DNA of 64,000 nt from assembly GCA_028278335.1 (NCBI GenBank), contig JANQEN010000230.1:1-64000 (forward strand), given 5' to 3'. The stretch is from Chitinivibrionales bacterium. GTDB lineage: Bacteria; Fibrobacterota; Chitinivibrionia; Chitinivibrionales; JANQEN01. A model generated the notes under the pieces. It was not told the DNA's origin. It did no database searches and saw only the letters and a program-made list of their open reading frames with translations. Below, in pieces: positions 34,601-45,476 of this stretch. The position numbers and the translations under genes were made by a program. Every line of letters starts with the position of its first letter. Within the stretch, counting starts at the first letter, position 1.

Positions 34601-35375
34601 CAATATGGCACATAAAGTGCAATTGGCCTTTTTGGAAAAGCAACCCTCCCATTTTCCTACAACAACCTCAATGGAAAAAAGTAGCCTTCAGTTCTACCAT
34701 AAATATCAACCAGCTACAACACTTGCCGGTGATTTCTTTAAGATTCTTCCCATATCAAACCATAAGGTCGGTCTCTTAATCTGTGATGTGATGGGCCATG
34801 GGGCACGTGCCTCTTTACTCACATCATACATTCAGGGACTCATTGAGGAGATCAAACCAATTGCAACTGATCCGGGCTCTTTTGTAAGTAAATTGAATAC
34901 TGGATTGAATACCATCATGTACCAATTTGATACTGGGATGTTTGCCACACTCTTTTATATGGTGGTTGATTGTAAATCTGGAAAGATTGCCTATACTAAT
35001 GCAGGACATCCAAGTCCTATTGTTGTGCGGCGAGATCAGAATAATGTTGAAAAATTGTATGGCAACGGGTATGTACCAGAACCGGCTATTGGCCTTTTAA
35101 AAACCTATAACTACACAGTACAAAAAGGGCAATTAGCTGAAAATGATGCGATTCTTCTCTTTACTGATGGAGTGTATGAAGTGGACAATACTCAGGGGAA
35201 GATATTTGGACAGAAGCGTCTTCTTAATTTAATTCAAGAACAGGTTGGCTCGAAGCCAGAAAAACTTCTTGATGGTATTCTTGATGCCATGTATGGTTTT
35301 GCCGAAAGTGAAGAGCTTCGTGATGACATATGCATGGTAACCATGCATAGAGGCCATCTGAACGTTGAAAATTAG
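31617..35375 (+). CDS. HTCS-like propeller sensor with PAS and PP2C (SpoIIE/RsbU-type) phosphatase output
   Basis: 1252 residues. Signal segment about 9-25 (FSLVLWLLFLISYNSG). Fourteen propeller repeats of the two-component-regulator type follow (FIWVGTQAGLNKID, IWIGTEYGLNCFN, through MYFGGINGFNSF), enough for two seven-bladed propellers, then a Y_Y_Y domain (about 725-805; FAALHFAVPEKNQYAYKMEG). One membrane helix (WWFTLLVILTILCVGGIIAI, near 820) leads to a PAS/PAC domain (GYTPEEF...GTIRWARDIT) and a PP2C phosphatase with AGDFF, CDVMGHGA, LFTDGVYE and DDICMV, the metal-binding aspartates. The outer half is that of Bacteroidota hybrid two-component glycan sensors, but histidine kinase, receiver and AraC parts are absent. 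Inferred role: glycan signal controlling a partner-switching (anti-sigma antagonist) phosphatase. No antagonist or anti-sigma gene is in the window. Confidence 0.9.
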   Translation: MVKKRQRKYFSLVLWLLFLISYNSGQVESLRFRNMSSEQGLSQNTISSIIQDDLGFIWVGTQAGLNKIDGYSVTIYKVDIFDSTSISENHVLSLCNGENGQIWIGTEYGLNCFNPLKETFKRFLHNPSDSTSLSSNKVHAIVKDIKGVFWIGTTEGLNKFIALTKRFERICHDPQTQISMSNNEIRSLCASKDGSMWVGTYGGGLNKFDPATGNCIKYQHDPQDPNSICGNYILSLHEDTQGRLWVGTERSGLCIYKNEKNGFAQFHSRTESGSDFKGITINDIYEDHLGKIWIATQTKGVSIFNPSNEMFYNFRNDPSNPNSLISNRILAFFEDRTNLMWIGNADLGIDICNQSGEIFQHHHKRPDNPKGLNDNIVWEIHEDKKGFLWIGTHNGGLNRYDRKKNIYTHFTQNKKDTNSLISNFVIRIKEDRAGILWIGTNKGLEKFDPIKQSFIHHTHDPFNPKSISNNKIRALYEDREGNFWVGTRGGGLNKFDRKTGECVRYKHDPADSTSLSNDQVYSLYEDSRNNFWVGTFGGGLNKFDRTSGRCIRYVPDPQNRKSISGSYVSAILESKDGTLWIGTAGGGLNKFDYATNSFTHYTEKNGLPNDEVYRILEDSMGHIWISTNNGITKFNPKSEVFNHYLKKDGLQSNEFNLFSACKGSDGTMYFGGINGFNSFIPEKITVNPFPPALAITNLKISNKPVPIGPLGQGRTVLKQSISHAKEIILSYSDKVISFEFAALHFAVPEKNQYAYKMEGLDKEWNFVGSDRRFVTYSNLVPGKYVFKVKGANNDGVWNEEGTSVQVIVVPPFWETWWFTLLVILTILCVGGIIAIIQINKIKSKKEQEAREKVIADIGHILEYGRATVYRRELDSEKYEYIGQGIQDITGYTPEEFTLKLFYEIALSQELVGELSGVPLKDAFEQLRQGKLNNFVLDFKLRAKDGTIRWARDITTALFDQKKRRHIVLGILFDITDRKLAEQNLEKVNQEMQRDLNMAHKVQLAFLEKQPSHFPTTTSMEKSSLQFYHKYQPATTLAGDFFKILPISNHKVGLLICDVMGHGARASLLTSYIQGLIEEIKPIATDPGSFVSKLNTGLNTIMYQFDTGMFATLFYMVVDCKSGKIAYTNAGHPSPIVVRRDQNNVEKLYGNGYVPEPAIGLLKTYNYTVQKGQLAENDAILLFTDGVYEVDNTQGKIFGQKRLLNLIQEQVGSKPEKLLDGILDAMYGFAESEELRDDICMVTMHRGHLNVEN

Positions 35376-35379
35376 GTGC

Positions 35380-35703
35380 CTATTTTGGGGGCAATGATTC
35401 AGCAAATTCCCGGGCTTGAATAAGCCACTTTTTTAGAGCCTGTCCCTTAAAGCCTTCCTCATTTACCATAACCCAACCCTTCATAGGCTTTCCTGTAATA
35501 TCAAAGACCGTTACATGCTTTTTCGAAAGAGCTTCTTGCGCGCTTTCTTGTCCAAGTCTTAAAATCAAAAAATCTTTGTACACACCACACAACATATTAC
35601 CATTAACAAGATGACAGGTCCCACCAAACATTTTTTTTCTGGTCGTGTTCCAATCAATAATGACATCACAAATTCTTTGATCAATTTTCTCGTTATAGGG
35701 CAT
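35380..35703 (-). CDS. TfoX N-terminal domain family protein
   Basis: 107 residues consisting only of the TfoX-N domain: KKMFGGTCHLVNGNMLCGV, LILRLG and GKPMKGWVMV are the usual family segments. The C-terminal TfoX/Sxy domain of the Escherichia coli competence regulator is missing, as in most bacterial homologues, whose role is unclear. It is convergent with the PP2C sensor gene (4-nt gap); AGGAAG precedes the start. Confidence 0.85.
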   Translation of the reverse strand: MPYNEKIDQRICDVIIDWNTTRKKMFGGTCHLVNGNMLCGVYKDFLILRLGQESAQEALSKKHVTVFDITGKPMKGWVMVNEEGFKGQALKKWLIQAREFAESLPPK

Positions 35704-35718
35704 GGTAATCTTCCTGTA

Positions 35719-36411
35719 TTAATTTTTTGGGAGCAAGGCTGTTTCAAATACATTCACCATTCTTGGAAATATCTTGTTTGCAGTTACTTTAAAGAGCCAT
35801 CGTGGTATCCATACTTTTGGTTCAACAAATCCTAGTAAGGCTATCCGTGTTTGATTATTGCCCAAATCAATTAATTGATACCACATTATAAAATCATGAT
35901 ATTCTACTTTAAAAAGGCCCTTTGCCTCCTTTTTCCATTTTTCATAACCCTTTGAATCTAAATCCTGCTTAAAGGTAATTTTCATGATCGAAGAGTCATG
36001 GGGAATCTCGATTGACATATCACCAATAAACCAGGATACCGCAAGCCAAGCACCCATTTCAATAAAGTAGGTGTTTGTTAGAGTATCAGATTTTCCTTTG
36101 AAAATAGGTAGTACACGACGAACATATTTAACCTTGGTGGCGTGGTGCTCCCATTGACTTAGAAGGTGGGCTACACGTTCAAAGGGATGTTCTAAAGTGG
36201 TTACTGTTAGGCATTGAAAAATGGTATGCTCTTCTTTACGCGACTCTACGAGGGTAATTTGCTCTTCTGAATTGAGCGCAATAATGCTATCAGCTTTTTG
36301 TAAGAATAAAGGATCTAAGGTGAGTGCCCCAATCGAATTGACAATAAAGAGACAGCAAATGAAATGAATGAAAATCCTAGAAAAATTGAATCGATTGAGC
36401 GTCACGTTCAT
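35719..36411 (-). CDS. Exported SRPBCC/START-like protein of unknown function
   Basis: About 230 residues from the ATG at 36411; a TTG 30 nt upstream is possible but the shorter form already starts with a signal peptide (NRFNFSRIFIHFICCLFIVNSIGA). The mature part has the length and strand-rich character of a lipid-binding helix-grip fold (TTLEHPFERVAHLLSQW, WLAVSWFIGDMSIEIP, ARIA-type strand TRIALLGFVEP). I do not recognise the family with certainty. It probably shares a transcript with the TfoX-N gene 15 nt downstream. Confidence 0.6.
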   Translation of the reverse strand: MNVTLNRFNFSRIFIHFICCLFIVNSIGALTLDPLFLQKADSIIALNSEEQITLVESRKEEHTIFQCLTVTTLEHPFERVAHLLSQWEHHATKVKYVRRVLPIFKGKSDTLTNTYFIEMGAWLAVSWFIGDMSIEIPHDSSIMKITFKQDLDSKGYEKWKKEAKGLFKVEYHDFIMWYQLIDLGNNQTRIALLGFVEPKVWIPRWLFKVTANKIFPRMVNVFETALLPKN

Positions 36412-36521
36412 ACCAATAATATAGTGAAGGCATGCATTCAAAGGAGAAGTTCTAGTGACTTATGCTTGAGGTGTGTGGTCACATTTTACTGCTTCCTATA
36501 GGCAAACGTATAAACCAGCTT

Positions 36522-40064
<3,543 letters not shown>

Positions 40065-40140
40065 TTATATCAGTGAGGGATTTAAAAGGGCTTGTTTGTG
40101 AATGGGAGGAGTCTCAATGCAGTACAAACTATTTGAGCTT

Positions 40141-41145
40141 TTATAATCTCTTTAAAATATAAAATCCATTATCAGTTTTAATTACATCAGTTATCTGATT
40201 TTTTTGTAGATTTTCAACAGAAAACCTTACTTTTTCGTGTAATTCCGAAGGCCTCATCAATCCGATATCTCCTCCGTCTGCAGTATTTGGTCCCTTAGAA
40301 TATTTTTCAGCTAGTTTATCAAAAGCTTCACCACTTAATAATGATTGATGAATTTTACAAGCGATATCCTCATCTCCAACAATAATAATTGCTAAATGCA
40401 ATTTGTCTTTGGCTTTAGTATCATCAGCTTCACTAATATTTTGTTCTTTTCCACTACTATCAATAAATTTAAAAGATTTTACTATTCTTTGAAACTCATC
40501 CTTATTATTCTCCCATTGTAATATTAAACAGGACGTTGAAATTCCGTAAGATTTATTTTTTTCTTTCATGATAAACATTTCACCCATACATTTTCGACCT
40601 TCTCTTGTAAAAAAAAAGGCAAAGTGAGGTGGTGTACCATTATCTGGTTTTACTAATGCTTGAAATTCGTAGTTGTTTTCGCTTTTGGCCAATGATTTTT
40701 TAATCTCTCTATAAATGGTTTCAACAGAGGGGAAATTACCAGTTTTATCGAAAGAAACAATGCTTCCATCCTTCCTGTCGATATTTACAAGTAATAAGGG
40801 TGCTTTTTTATTCATTTCTAAATATTTATATCCCTTAGGGATTAGTACCTTAAAACCGAACTTAGAGGAAAAAACAAAGTCTTCAGTTACATAATTTTCA
40901 TCGCTTTTTAATTTATTATGTACCTCCCTAATATTTGGCAACTTTTCCTCTTGATAAAAATTTATGAGGTGAACAATACCTCCGACTAAATTAAAGAAAA
41001 AGATAATAGCAAGAACTAACAACCAAGGTTTTTTGAAGAATTTGTTGTTTTTTTTGCAGTAAAGGAATAATACAAAAGATAAAAGAATACATGTGACAAC
41101 GAGATCTAAAACATTTCCTATTAGGCCACCTATAAAATTACCCAT
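40141..41145 (-). CDS. Membrane-anchored parvulin-type peptidyl-prolyl isomerase
   Basis: 334 residues. Two N-terminal membrane helices (VLDLVVTCILLSFVLFLYC and WLLVLAIIFFFNLVGGIVHL), then an unassigned globular part (about 75-235, perhaps PsbP/SimX4-like: FGFKVLIPKGYKYLEM) and a C-terminal PpiC/rotamase domain (about 248-334) with LAEKYSKGPNTADGGDIGLM and a final NGFYILKRL. The rotamase is extracytoplasmic if the topology is two helices with both ends inside or out, which cannot be fixed here. AAAGG precedes the ATG. It is divergent from the cysteine desulfurase gene. Confidence 0.75.
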   Translation of the reverse strand: MGNFIGGLIGNVLDLVVTCILLSFVLFLYCKKNNKFFKKPWLLVLAIIFFFNLVGGIVHLINFYQEEKLPNIREVHNKLKSDENYVTEDFVFSSKFGFKVLIPKGYKYLEMNKKAPLLLVNIDRKDGSIVSFDKTGNFPSVETIYREIKKSLAKSENNYEFQALVKPDNGTPPHFAFFFTREGRKCMGEMFIMKEKNKSYGISTSCLILQWENNKDEFQRIVKSFKFIDSSGKEQNISEADDTKAKDKLHLAIIIVGDEDIACKIHQSLLSGEAFDKLAEKYSKGPNTADGGDIGLMRPSELHEKVRFSVENLQKNQITDVIKTDNGFYILKRL

Positions 41146-41523
41146 TATAAACCTTTATACATTCTCAAAATTTGATGAATTCATACTATTAAAATGCTAT
41201 TTGGGCTTTAACAATTCAAAAAGAAAAAGCTTTTGTCTGATATTTTTATAAGGATTAATTAGGTTTTTGACTCTCAAATTCCCCTTGGTCGAGATAGGTA
41301 ATCAACTCTTTAAATTTCAGCACTATTTAGTAATTCAGAACATGGTGCCAATGATCAAGACACATAAAGTTATAAATGTTTTATAATTATTTAAACATTT
41401 ATGTCAATATGTAGAAAAAATGAATTATTTTATGATATGTGTAGCAATTGAGTATTAATGCAAAGGGTAAATGCAATTTTTGCTTGTTTATAACAATCAT
41501 CAATTTATCAAAGGATAATCACC
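41146..41523. other. Divergent AT-rich intergenic region with an 18-bp motif shared with the dsrC promoter
   Basis: 378 nt without a gene, upstream of the parvulin gene (minus) and the desulfurase gene (plus). CATAAAGTTATAAATGTT (41363-41380) recurs with one mismatch at 45182-45199 in front of dsrC. The motif runs into an inverted repeat AAATGTTT / AAACATTT (41374-41401 region). No RNA gene seen. Confidence 0.55.
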
Positions 41524-42681
41524 ATGGATCTCATATACTTGGACAATTCCGCAACAAGCTATCCCAAACCGCAAATAGTCTATGATTATATGACCGATTT
41601 TTATAAAAAGCAGGGAGTAAGTCCTGGGCGATCTGGGTATGATATGTGTATGATCACCGAGGAAATTATTCACAACACCCGTAAAATGTTAACTAGCTTT
41701 TTTAACGGCACCGACCCTAACCGATTGACTTTTAACTATAATGCGACTGATTCTCTCAACATAATTATTAATGGACTTGTTGAGAAGGGTGACCATGTAA
41801 TTTCCACCAATTTGGAGCATAACTCTGTTTTACGGCCACTCTATCACCATGAACAGGATAAAACAATTGAGGTAACCTATTTACCCTTTGATGAGCGGGG
41901 GTATATAAATCCGGAGGATGTTAAAAAGACGATTAGAGCAAATACAAAAATGGTTGTAATGAATCATGGATCCAATGTGATTGGAACAGTGCAACCGGCA
42001 AAAGAGGTTGGCAAAATCTGTGCAGAGGCGGGAATTCTTTTTGTGTTGGATGCCAGTCAAACCGCTGGGGCAGTGCCTGTTGACGTGCAAGCTATGCAGA
42101 CCAGTGCCATAGCCTTTACCGGGCATAAATGCCTTATGGGCCCAACTGGCATTGGTGGTATTTATACGAGCGAAGGAATAGAGATTAAACATACTCGCTA
42201 CGGTGGAACCGGTGTCCGCTCTGCTGTGAGAACTCATTTGGATGAGTATCCCTATCGTTTAGAAGCTGGTACCCTTAATACGCTGGGTGTTTCTGGCCTC
42301 AATGCAGGACAGCGTTGGCTGGCAAAAGAAGGTATAGAAAATGTTCATAAACAAGAGATGGATCTTTGGGATACCTTGAGACAGGGACTGCAAAACATTG
42401 AAAAGGTGACCACCTACTGTGCCCAAGATAGACATGATAAGATTGCAGTGTTAAGCTTTACTGTTGAGGGTTGGGAAGCTTTGGACGTGGGCACCATGCT
42501 TGATGTGGATTATGGTATTGCCTGTAGAACCGGGTTGCAGTGTGCACCACTTTTGCATCAACAGTTGGGAACCGATAAATTAAGAGGTGCAATTAGGTTT
42601 AGTGTTGGGCCCTTTAATACAGAAAAAGATATTATAGCTGCGCTGGAGGCTGTGGAAGAGATTGCATCGCTTCCTCGATAG
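41524..42681 (+). CDS. Class V aminotransferase / cysteine desulfurase family protein
   Basis: 385 residues, cytoplasmic. PLP-dependent class V fold: YLDNSATSYPKP at the N-terminus, NLEHNSVLRP, VLDASQTAGAVPVD, the PLP lysine in TGHKCLMGPTG near 202, and the active-site cysteine loop ACRTGLQCAPLLH near 335. This is the pattern of the TIGR01977 (EF2568-like) family, which likely removes sulfur from cysteine as a persulfide. AAAGGA lies upstream of the ATG. It is convergent with the dsrK-like gene (7-nt gap), so a role in supplying sulfur to the DsrC system next door is plausible but inferred. Confidence 0.88.
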   Translation: MDLIYLDNSATSYPKPQIVYDYMTDFYKKQGVSPGRSGYDMCMITEEIIHNTRKMLTSFFNGTDPNRLTFNYNATDSLNIIINGLVEKGDHVISTNLEHNSVLRPLYHHEQDKTIEVTYLPFDERGYINPEDVKKTIRANTKMVVMNHGSNVIGTVQPAKEVGKICAEAGILFVLDASQTAGAVPVDVQAMQTSAIAFTGHKCLMGPTGIGGIYTSEGIEIKHTRYGGTGVRSAVRTHLDEYPYRLEAGTLNTLGVSGLNAGQRWLAKEGIENVHKQEMDLWDTLRQGLQNIEKVTTYCAQDRHDKIAVLSFTVEGWEALDVGTMLDVDYGIACRTGLQCAPLLHQQLGTDKLRGAIRFSVGPFNTEKDIIAALEAVEEIASLPR

Positions 42682-42688
42682 AAAAAAT

Positions 42689-44101
42689 CTAAACAACTAA
42701 TGCTGAGGATACAAGCTCAAGCATTTGAACCACTTTTAGGTCAAGCTTGTAATGGTCGATAACATCAGTTAATCCGTCTACGCAATTATGGCAAATCGTG
42801 CAGACCTGCTTTGCACCGGTTGCTTTAAGTTGATCTGCCTTGATTTTAGCTGAAGCCATACGTAAGGGCTTGTATTCAACCATAGAGAGCAGGCCGCTTC
42901 CACCAGTGCAACAATAGTTATCCTGACGATTAGGATACATTTCACGAAAATCTGTGCATACCTGCTGTAATAACCAGCGAGGTTCCTCAATCAGATCGCC
43001 CGAGCGAACAAGATTACAGGAGTCGTGAAAGGTGATTGGATCACAGTTCTTTGATGGATCAATAACGATTTTATTATCCTCGATGTAGCGCTTTAAGGTG
43101 TGGATGATTGATTCTGTGGGAAGCTCCTGTTCATAGTTTGCCCAGTTATAGCCTTCCCATCGAGTTGATCTATAGCCATGACCACACTCGGAAATGACAA
43201 TGCGTTTAGCTGACAATTTTTTTGCTGCCTCGTAAACGTTTTTTGCTACAGAGGCACCAAGCTGATCGTCGCCAGAAAAGAGTCCAAAGTTGGTTTGGTC
43301 CCAGCCAAAAGAGGGGAGAGTCCAAGACTCACCAGCAAGGAAGAAAATTTTGGCAGCATCGGCAATTGATCGTGGGTCAAACTTTACTTCACGAGGGTTA
43401 ATGCAGTACATTAAGTCACAACCCTTAACATCAACTGGGATATGAATCTTGTCTGTTCCAAGCTCATCCTGCAACTCCTCTTCCATCCACTCTAAGGTCT
43501 CTCTAAAATCCTCTTCGCTTACTGCCATCTGATTGCCGGTTTCCCACTGATCTTTGCTCACAGCAAACACACCCTCAGGAACAATGCCAAGCTCAGTTAG
43601 AATACCCCGGGCAAAGCGGATCAATGCCGCAGTATCCACACCCATGGGGCAGTTAAAGGTGCATCGTTTACAGGCACTACAAGTGCCAAAAACAATGTTT
43701 TTAAGACGATTGAGATCTTCGTCATTGGCAATGGATTTGGCATGAACCCACCAAGGGATTAATCGACCAGTAAAATCCATATGGCGCTTGAAAATACGAC
43801 GAATTTGGTCTGCCTTGTAGGCGGGAGTCATTGTTGGATCATTGGGGTGGGTCTGTGAATAATGGCAGGACGAGGCACAGAGACCGCAATGAACACAGCC
43901 CAACATGGAAGAGACAATTGATCGGGTTGACCGTTTTTTTATAAGGGATGTGAATTCTCGGGCATTATCTTTTTGGCTGGAATAGGTTCTAAGGTTTCCC
44001 TTTTTTATGCTTTGTAAATCACTCTTTTCTGCCTCTTTTTGGGATGCAACTTCCAGTGGAAAAGATTCTATTGATTTGCTCTCTTGCTTGTTAATAGTCA
44101 T
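42689..44101 (-). CDS. DsrK/HdrD-like iron-sulfur oxidoreductase subunit
   Basis: 470 residues. Two 4Fe-4S binding motifs: Cys69-72-75-79 (CVHCGLCASSCHYS) and Cys141-144-147-151 (CSACKRCTFNCPMG). The C-terminal half has CCG-type cysteine clusters: FHDSCNLVRSGD, NYCCTGGSG and CTICHNCVDG, which in HdrD/DsrK bind the special cubane that reduces disulfides or trisulfides. The segment WWVHAKSIAND between the ferredoxin motifs is as in DsrK. It follows the DsrM-like cytochrome by 8 nt and completes a dsrC-dsrM-dsrK-like operon. It probably works on the membrane inner face, moving electrons between quinone and DsrC. Confidence 0.83.
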   Translation of the reverse strand: MTINKQESKSIESFPLEVASQKEAEKSDLQSIKKGNLRTYSSQKDNAREFTSLIKKRSTRSIVSSMLGCVHCGLCASSCHYSQTHPNDPTMTPAYKADQIRRIFKRHMDFTGRLIPWWVHAKSIANDEDLNRLKNIVFGTCSACKRCTFNCPMGVDTAALIRFARGILTELGIVPEGVFAVSKDQWETGNQMAVSEEDFRETLEWMEEELQDELGTDKIHIPVDVKGCDLMYCINPREVKFDPRSIADAAKIFFLAGESWTLPSFGWDQTNFGLFSGDDQLGASVAKNVYEAAKKLSAKRIVISECGHGYRSTRWEGYNWANYEQELPTESIIHTLKRYIEDNKIVIDPSKNCDPITFHDSCNLVRSGDLIEEPRWLLQQVCTDFREMYPNRQDNYCCTGGSGLLSMVEYKPLRMASAKIKADQLKATGAKQVCTICHNCVDGLTDVIDHYKLDLKVVQMLELVSSALVV

Positions 44102-44109
44102 ACTATTTG

Positions 44110-44760
44110 CTACCTTTTAAAATACACACCCCGGTGGCCAGCGATTCTTCCCAAAAAGAATCGAGTAAAGGGATAATAGAGATAATGACAGATTTTGGAA
44201 AAGGGAACATAGACCAGAAAAAAGGTTGTTATGATAAAGAAAAGGATCTGAGGAAGCTCATTATCTTGATACCTATTGGGCATAGCAAAAAATGCGGACG
44301 CAAAAAATAGGTTTATCATGATGAGTGCAAAATAGTCATCAATAGAGCTAATTATTCGAACCGAAGGAATTTTTATTCGGCGAAATATGCGAAAAAGCCC
44401 CACAAGAAATGCTGCAGCAACTGTAGCCTGAAAGAGGCGGACAATTACTACCTGTTCAAAAAGCTGTGGCCAATAGGGAATAATGAAGGTAGCAGAAATG
44501 CCGGCCACCACTCCCACATGGTATATCACAAATTGTAGATAAAAAAGAGGATGTTTTCGAGTACTCTCCATGGCATGAGGCATGGCTACATTCATCATTG
44601 AATAGGCAATTGAAGCTGTTTGATTTCCCACAGAGGTTGTTTTTTCGCTCTGATAACTAAAACGGAAAAGCCATATCAGCTTGATGATGTAAGCAATTCC
44701 CATAAAAGAGAGGGCTACAATCTGTACTTCGTTTTCTAGTAGATAAAGAAAGTCGCTCAT
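44110..44760 (-). CDS. DsrM/NarI-like cytochrome b membrane subunit
   Basis: 216 residues with five or six membrane helices (VQIVALSFMGIAYIIKLIWLF, LQFVIYHVGVVAGISATFII, FQATVAAAFLVGLF, FALIMINLFFASAFFA, ILFFIITTFFLVYV). Histidines in MPHAMESTRKHP, YHVGVV and FSKICHYLYYP are candidates for haem ligands, as in the nitrate-reductase gamma superfamily to which DsrM and HdrE belong. It lies between dsrC and the DsrK-like gene, with which it presumably forms a two-subunit quinone-linked complex. No ribosome binding site is obvious. Confidence 0.78.
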   Translation of the reverse strand: MSDFLYLLENEVQIVALSFMGIAYIIKLIWLFRFSYQSEKTTSVGNQTASIAYSMMNVAMPHAMESTRKHPLFYLQFVIYHVGVVAGISATFIIPYWPQLFEQVVIVRLFQATVAAAFLVGLFRIFRRIKIPSVRIISSIDDYFALIMINLFFASAFFAMPNRYQDNELPQILFFIITTFFLVYVPFSKICHYLYYPFTRFFLGRIAGHRGVYFKR

Positions 44761-44830
44761 TGTTGTAATACAATTAATAGTAATAAGTTATGAATAACTA
44801 ATAAAGTTGTTCGATAAGATATATAAATGT

Positions 44831-45127
44831 TTATACACAACCATCTGGTTTCGGTAATCCTGCGATTTTGCAGGCACCTTTTGCAGGTCCCTTAGGAAAA
44901 AGCTCATAGATCTCTTTTAGCTTTAATCCAGAGGCTTTGCAAAGCTTTCTTACCATGGGCGCCATACTGTTTTCTGTATAATATTCGCGAATATAATTAA
45001 TCACCTTCCAATGATTGTCGGAAAGATCACCAGTACCATCCTCTTTTGCAAGAATCGATGCGATCTCCTCTGTCCAAACTGTTGGATCAACTAAAAAACC
45101 ATCTCCATCAACTGATATATCTGCCAT
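44831..45127 (-). CDS. dsrC: DsrC/TusE family sulfur carrier protein
   Basis: 98 residues. The family pattern is complete: DGFLVDPTVWTEEIA, NHWKVINYIREYY, MVRKLCKASGL and the flexible C-terminal arm with Cys86 and penultimate Cys97 separated by ten residues (CKIAGLPKPDGC). Both cysteines are kept, which is the mark of true DsrC rather than TusE or RspA relatives with one cysteine. AAAGGAG precedes the ATG. In sulfate reducers DsrC carries a trisulfide from DsrAB to DsrMK; dsrAB is not in this window. Confidence 0.9.
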   Translation of the reverse strand: MADISVDGDGFLVDPTVWTEEIASILAKEDGTGDLSDNHWKVINYIREYYTENSMAPMVRKLCKASGLKLKEIYELFPKGPAKGACKIAGLPKPDGCV

Positions 45128-45476
45128 TGTTCAACTCCTTTTACCGTATGATTTACTTCAAAACTATACCTATTAAAATAGCATAAAGTTACAAATGTTG
45201 CAAATGTATTAAGGTTATAATGTGTATAAGATGAAATATTTACAGTTTAAATGATTTAAAACGCAATTATCCGCGGTGAGAAAGTAGAATGGCAGAGGAT
45301 GTTTATAAGAATTATTGCAATTAACCTCTATAAAACTTTTTTTACTTTTTAGAAGTATTATGTATATTACTATTGAGTTATCACAAATCAAGCGTCTGCC
45401 TTTCAATTTGAAGATAGGTGCTAAAAAGCATATAACCCATGATCACATTTTACATCAACCATCAAGGACTCCATTC
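45128..45476. other. Divergent intergenic region between dsrC and the VWA gene
   Basis: 349 nt without a supported gene; an open frame reaches back to 45315 but the VWA protein is better started at 45477. On the minus strand TTGCAA, 17 nt, TATTTT forms a possible dsrC promoter that overlaps the motif CATAAAGTTACAAATGTT (45182-45199), which also occurs upstream of the desulfurase gene. No terminator or RNA gene recognised. Confidence 0.5.

Noticed and set aside
31617-35375. Standard hybrid two-component (HTCS) sensor kinase
   Set aside because: No histidine kinase, receiver or AraC motifs follow the membrane helix; PAS and PP2C motifs are there instead.
40117-40143. GGAGG followed by an ATG and a 9-codon plus-strand frame
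   Set aside because: Too short to support and it runs into the 3' end of the convergent parvulin gene.
42689-45127. Complete sulfate-respiration locus
   Set aside because: No dsrAB, aprAB, sat or qmo genes are visible in the window, so only the dsrC-dsrMK-like part can be claimed.
45315-45476. Longer N-terminus for the VWA protein
   Set aside because: The upstream 54 residues have no ribosome binding site and would bury the clear signal peptide that starts at 45477.
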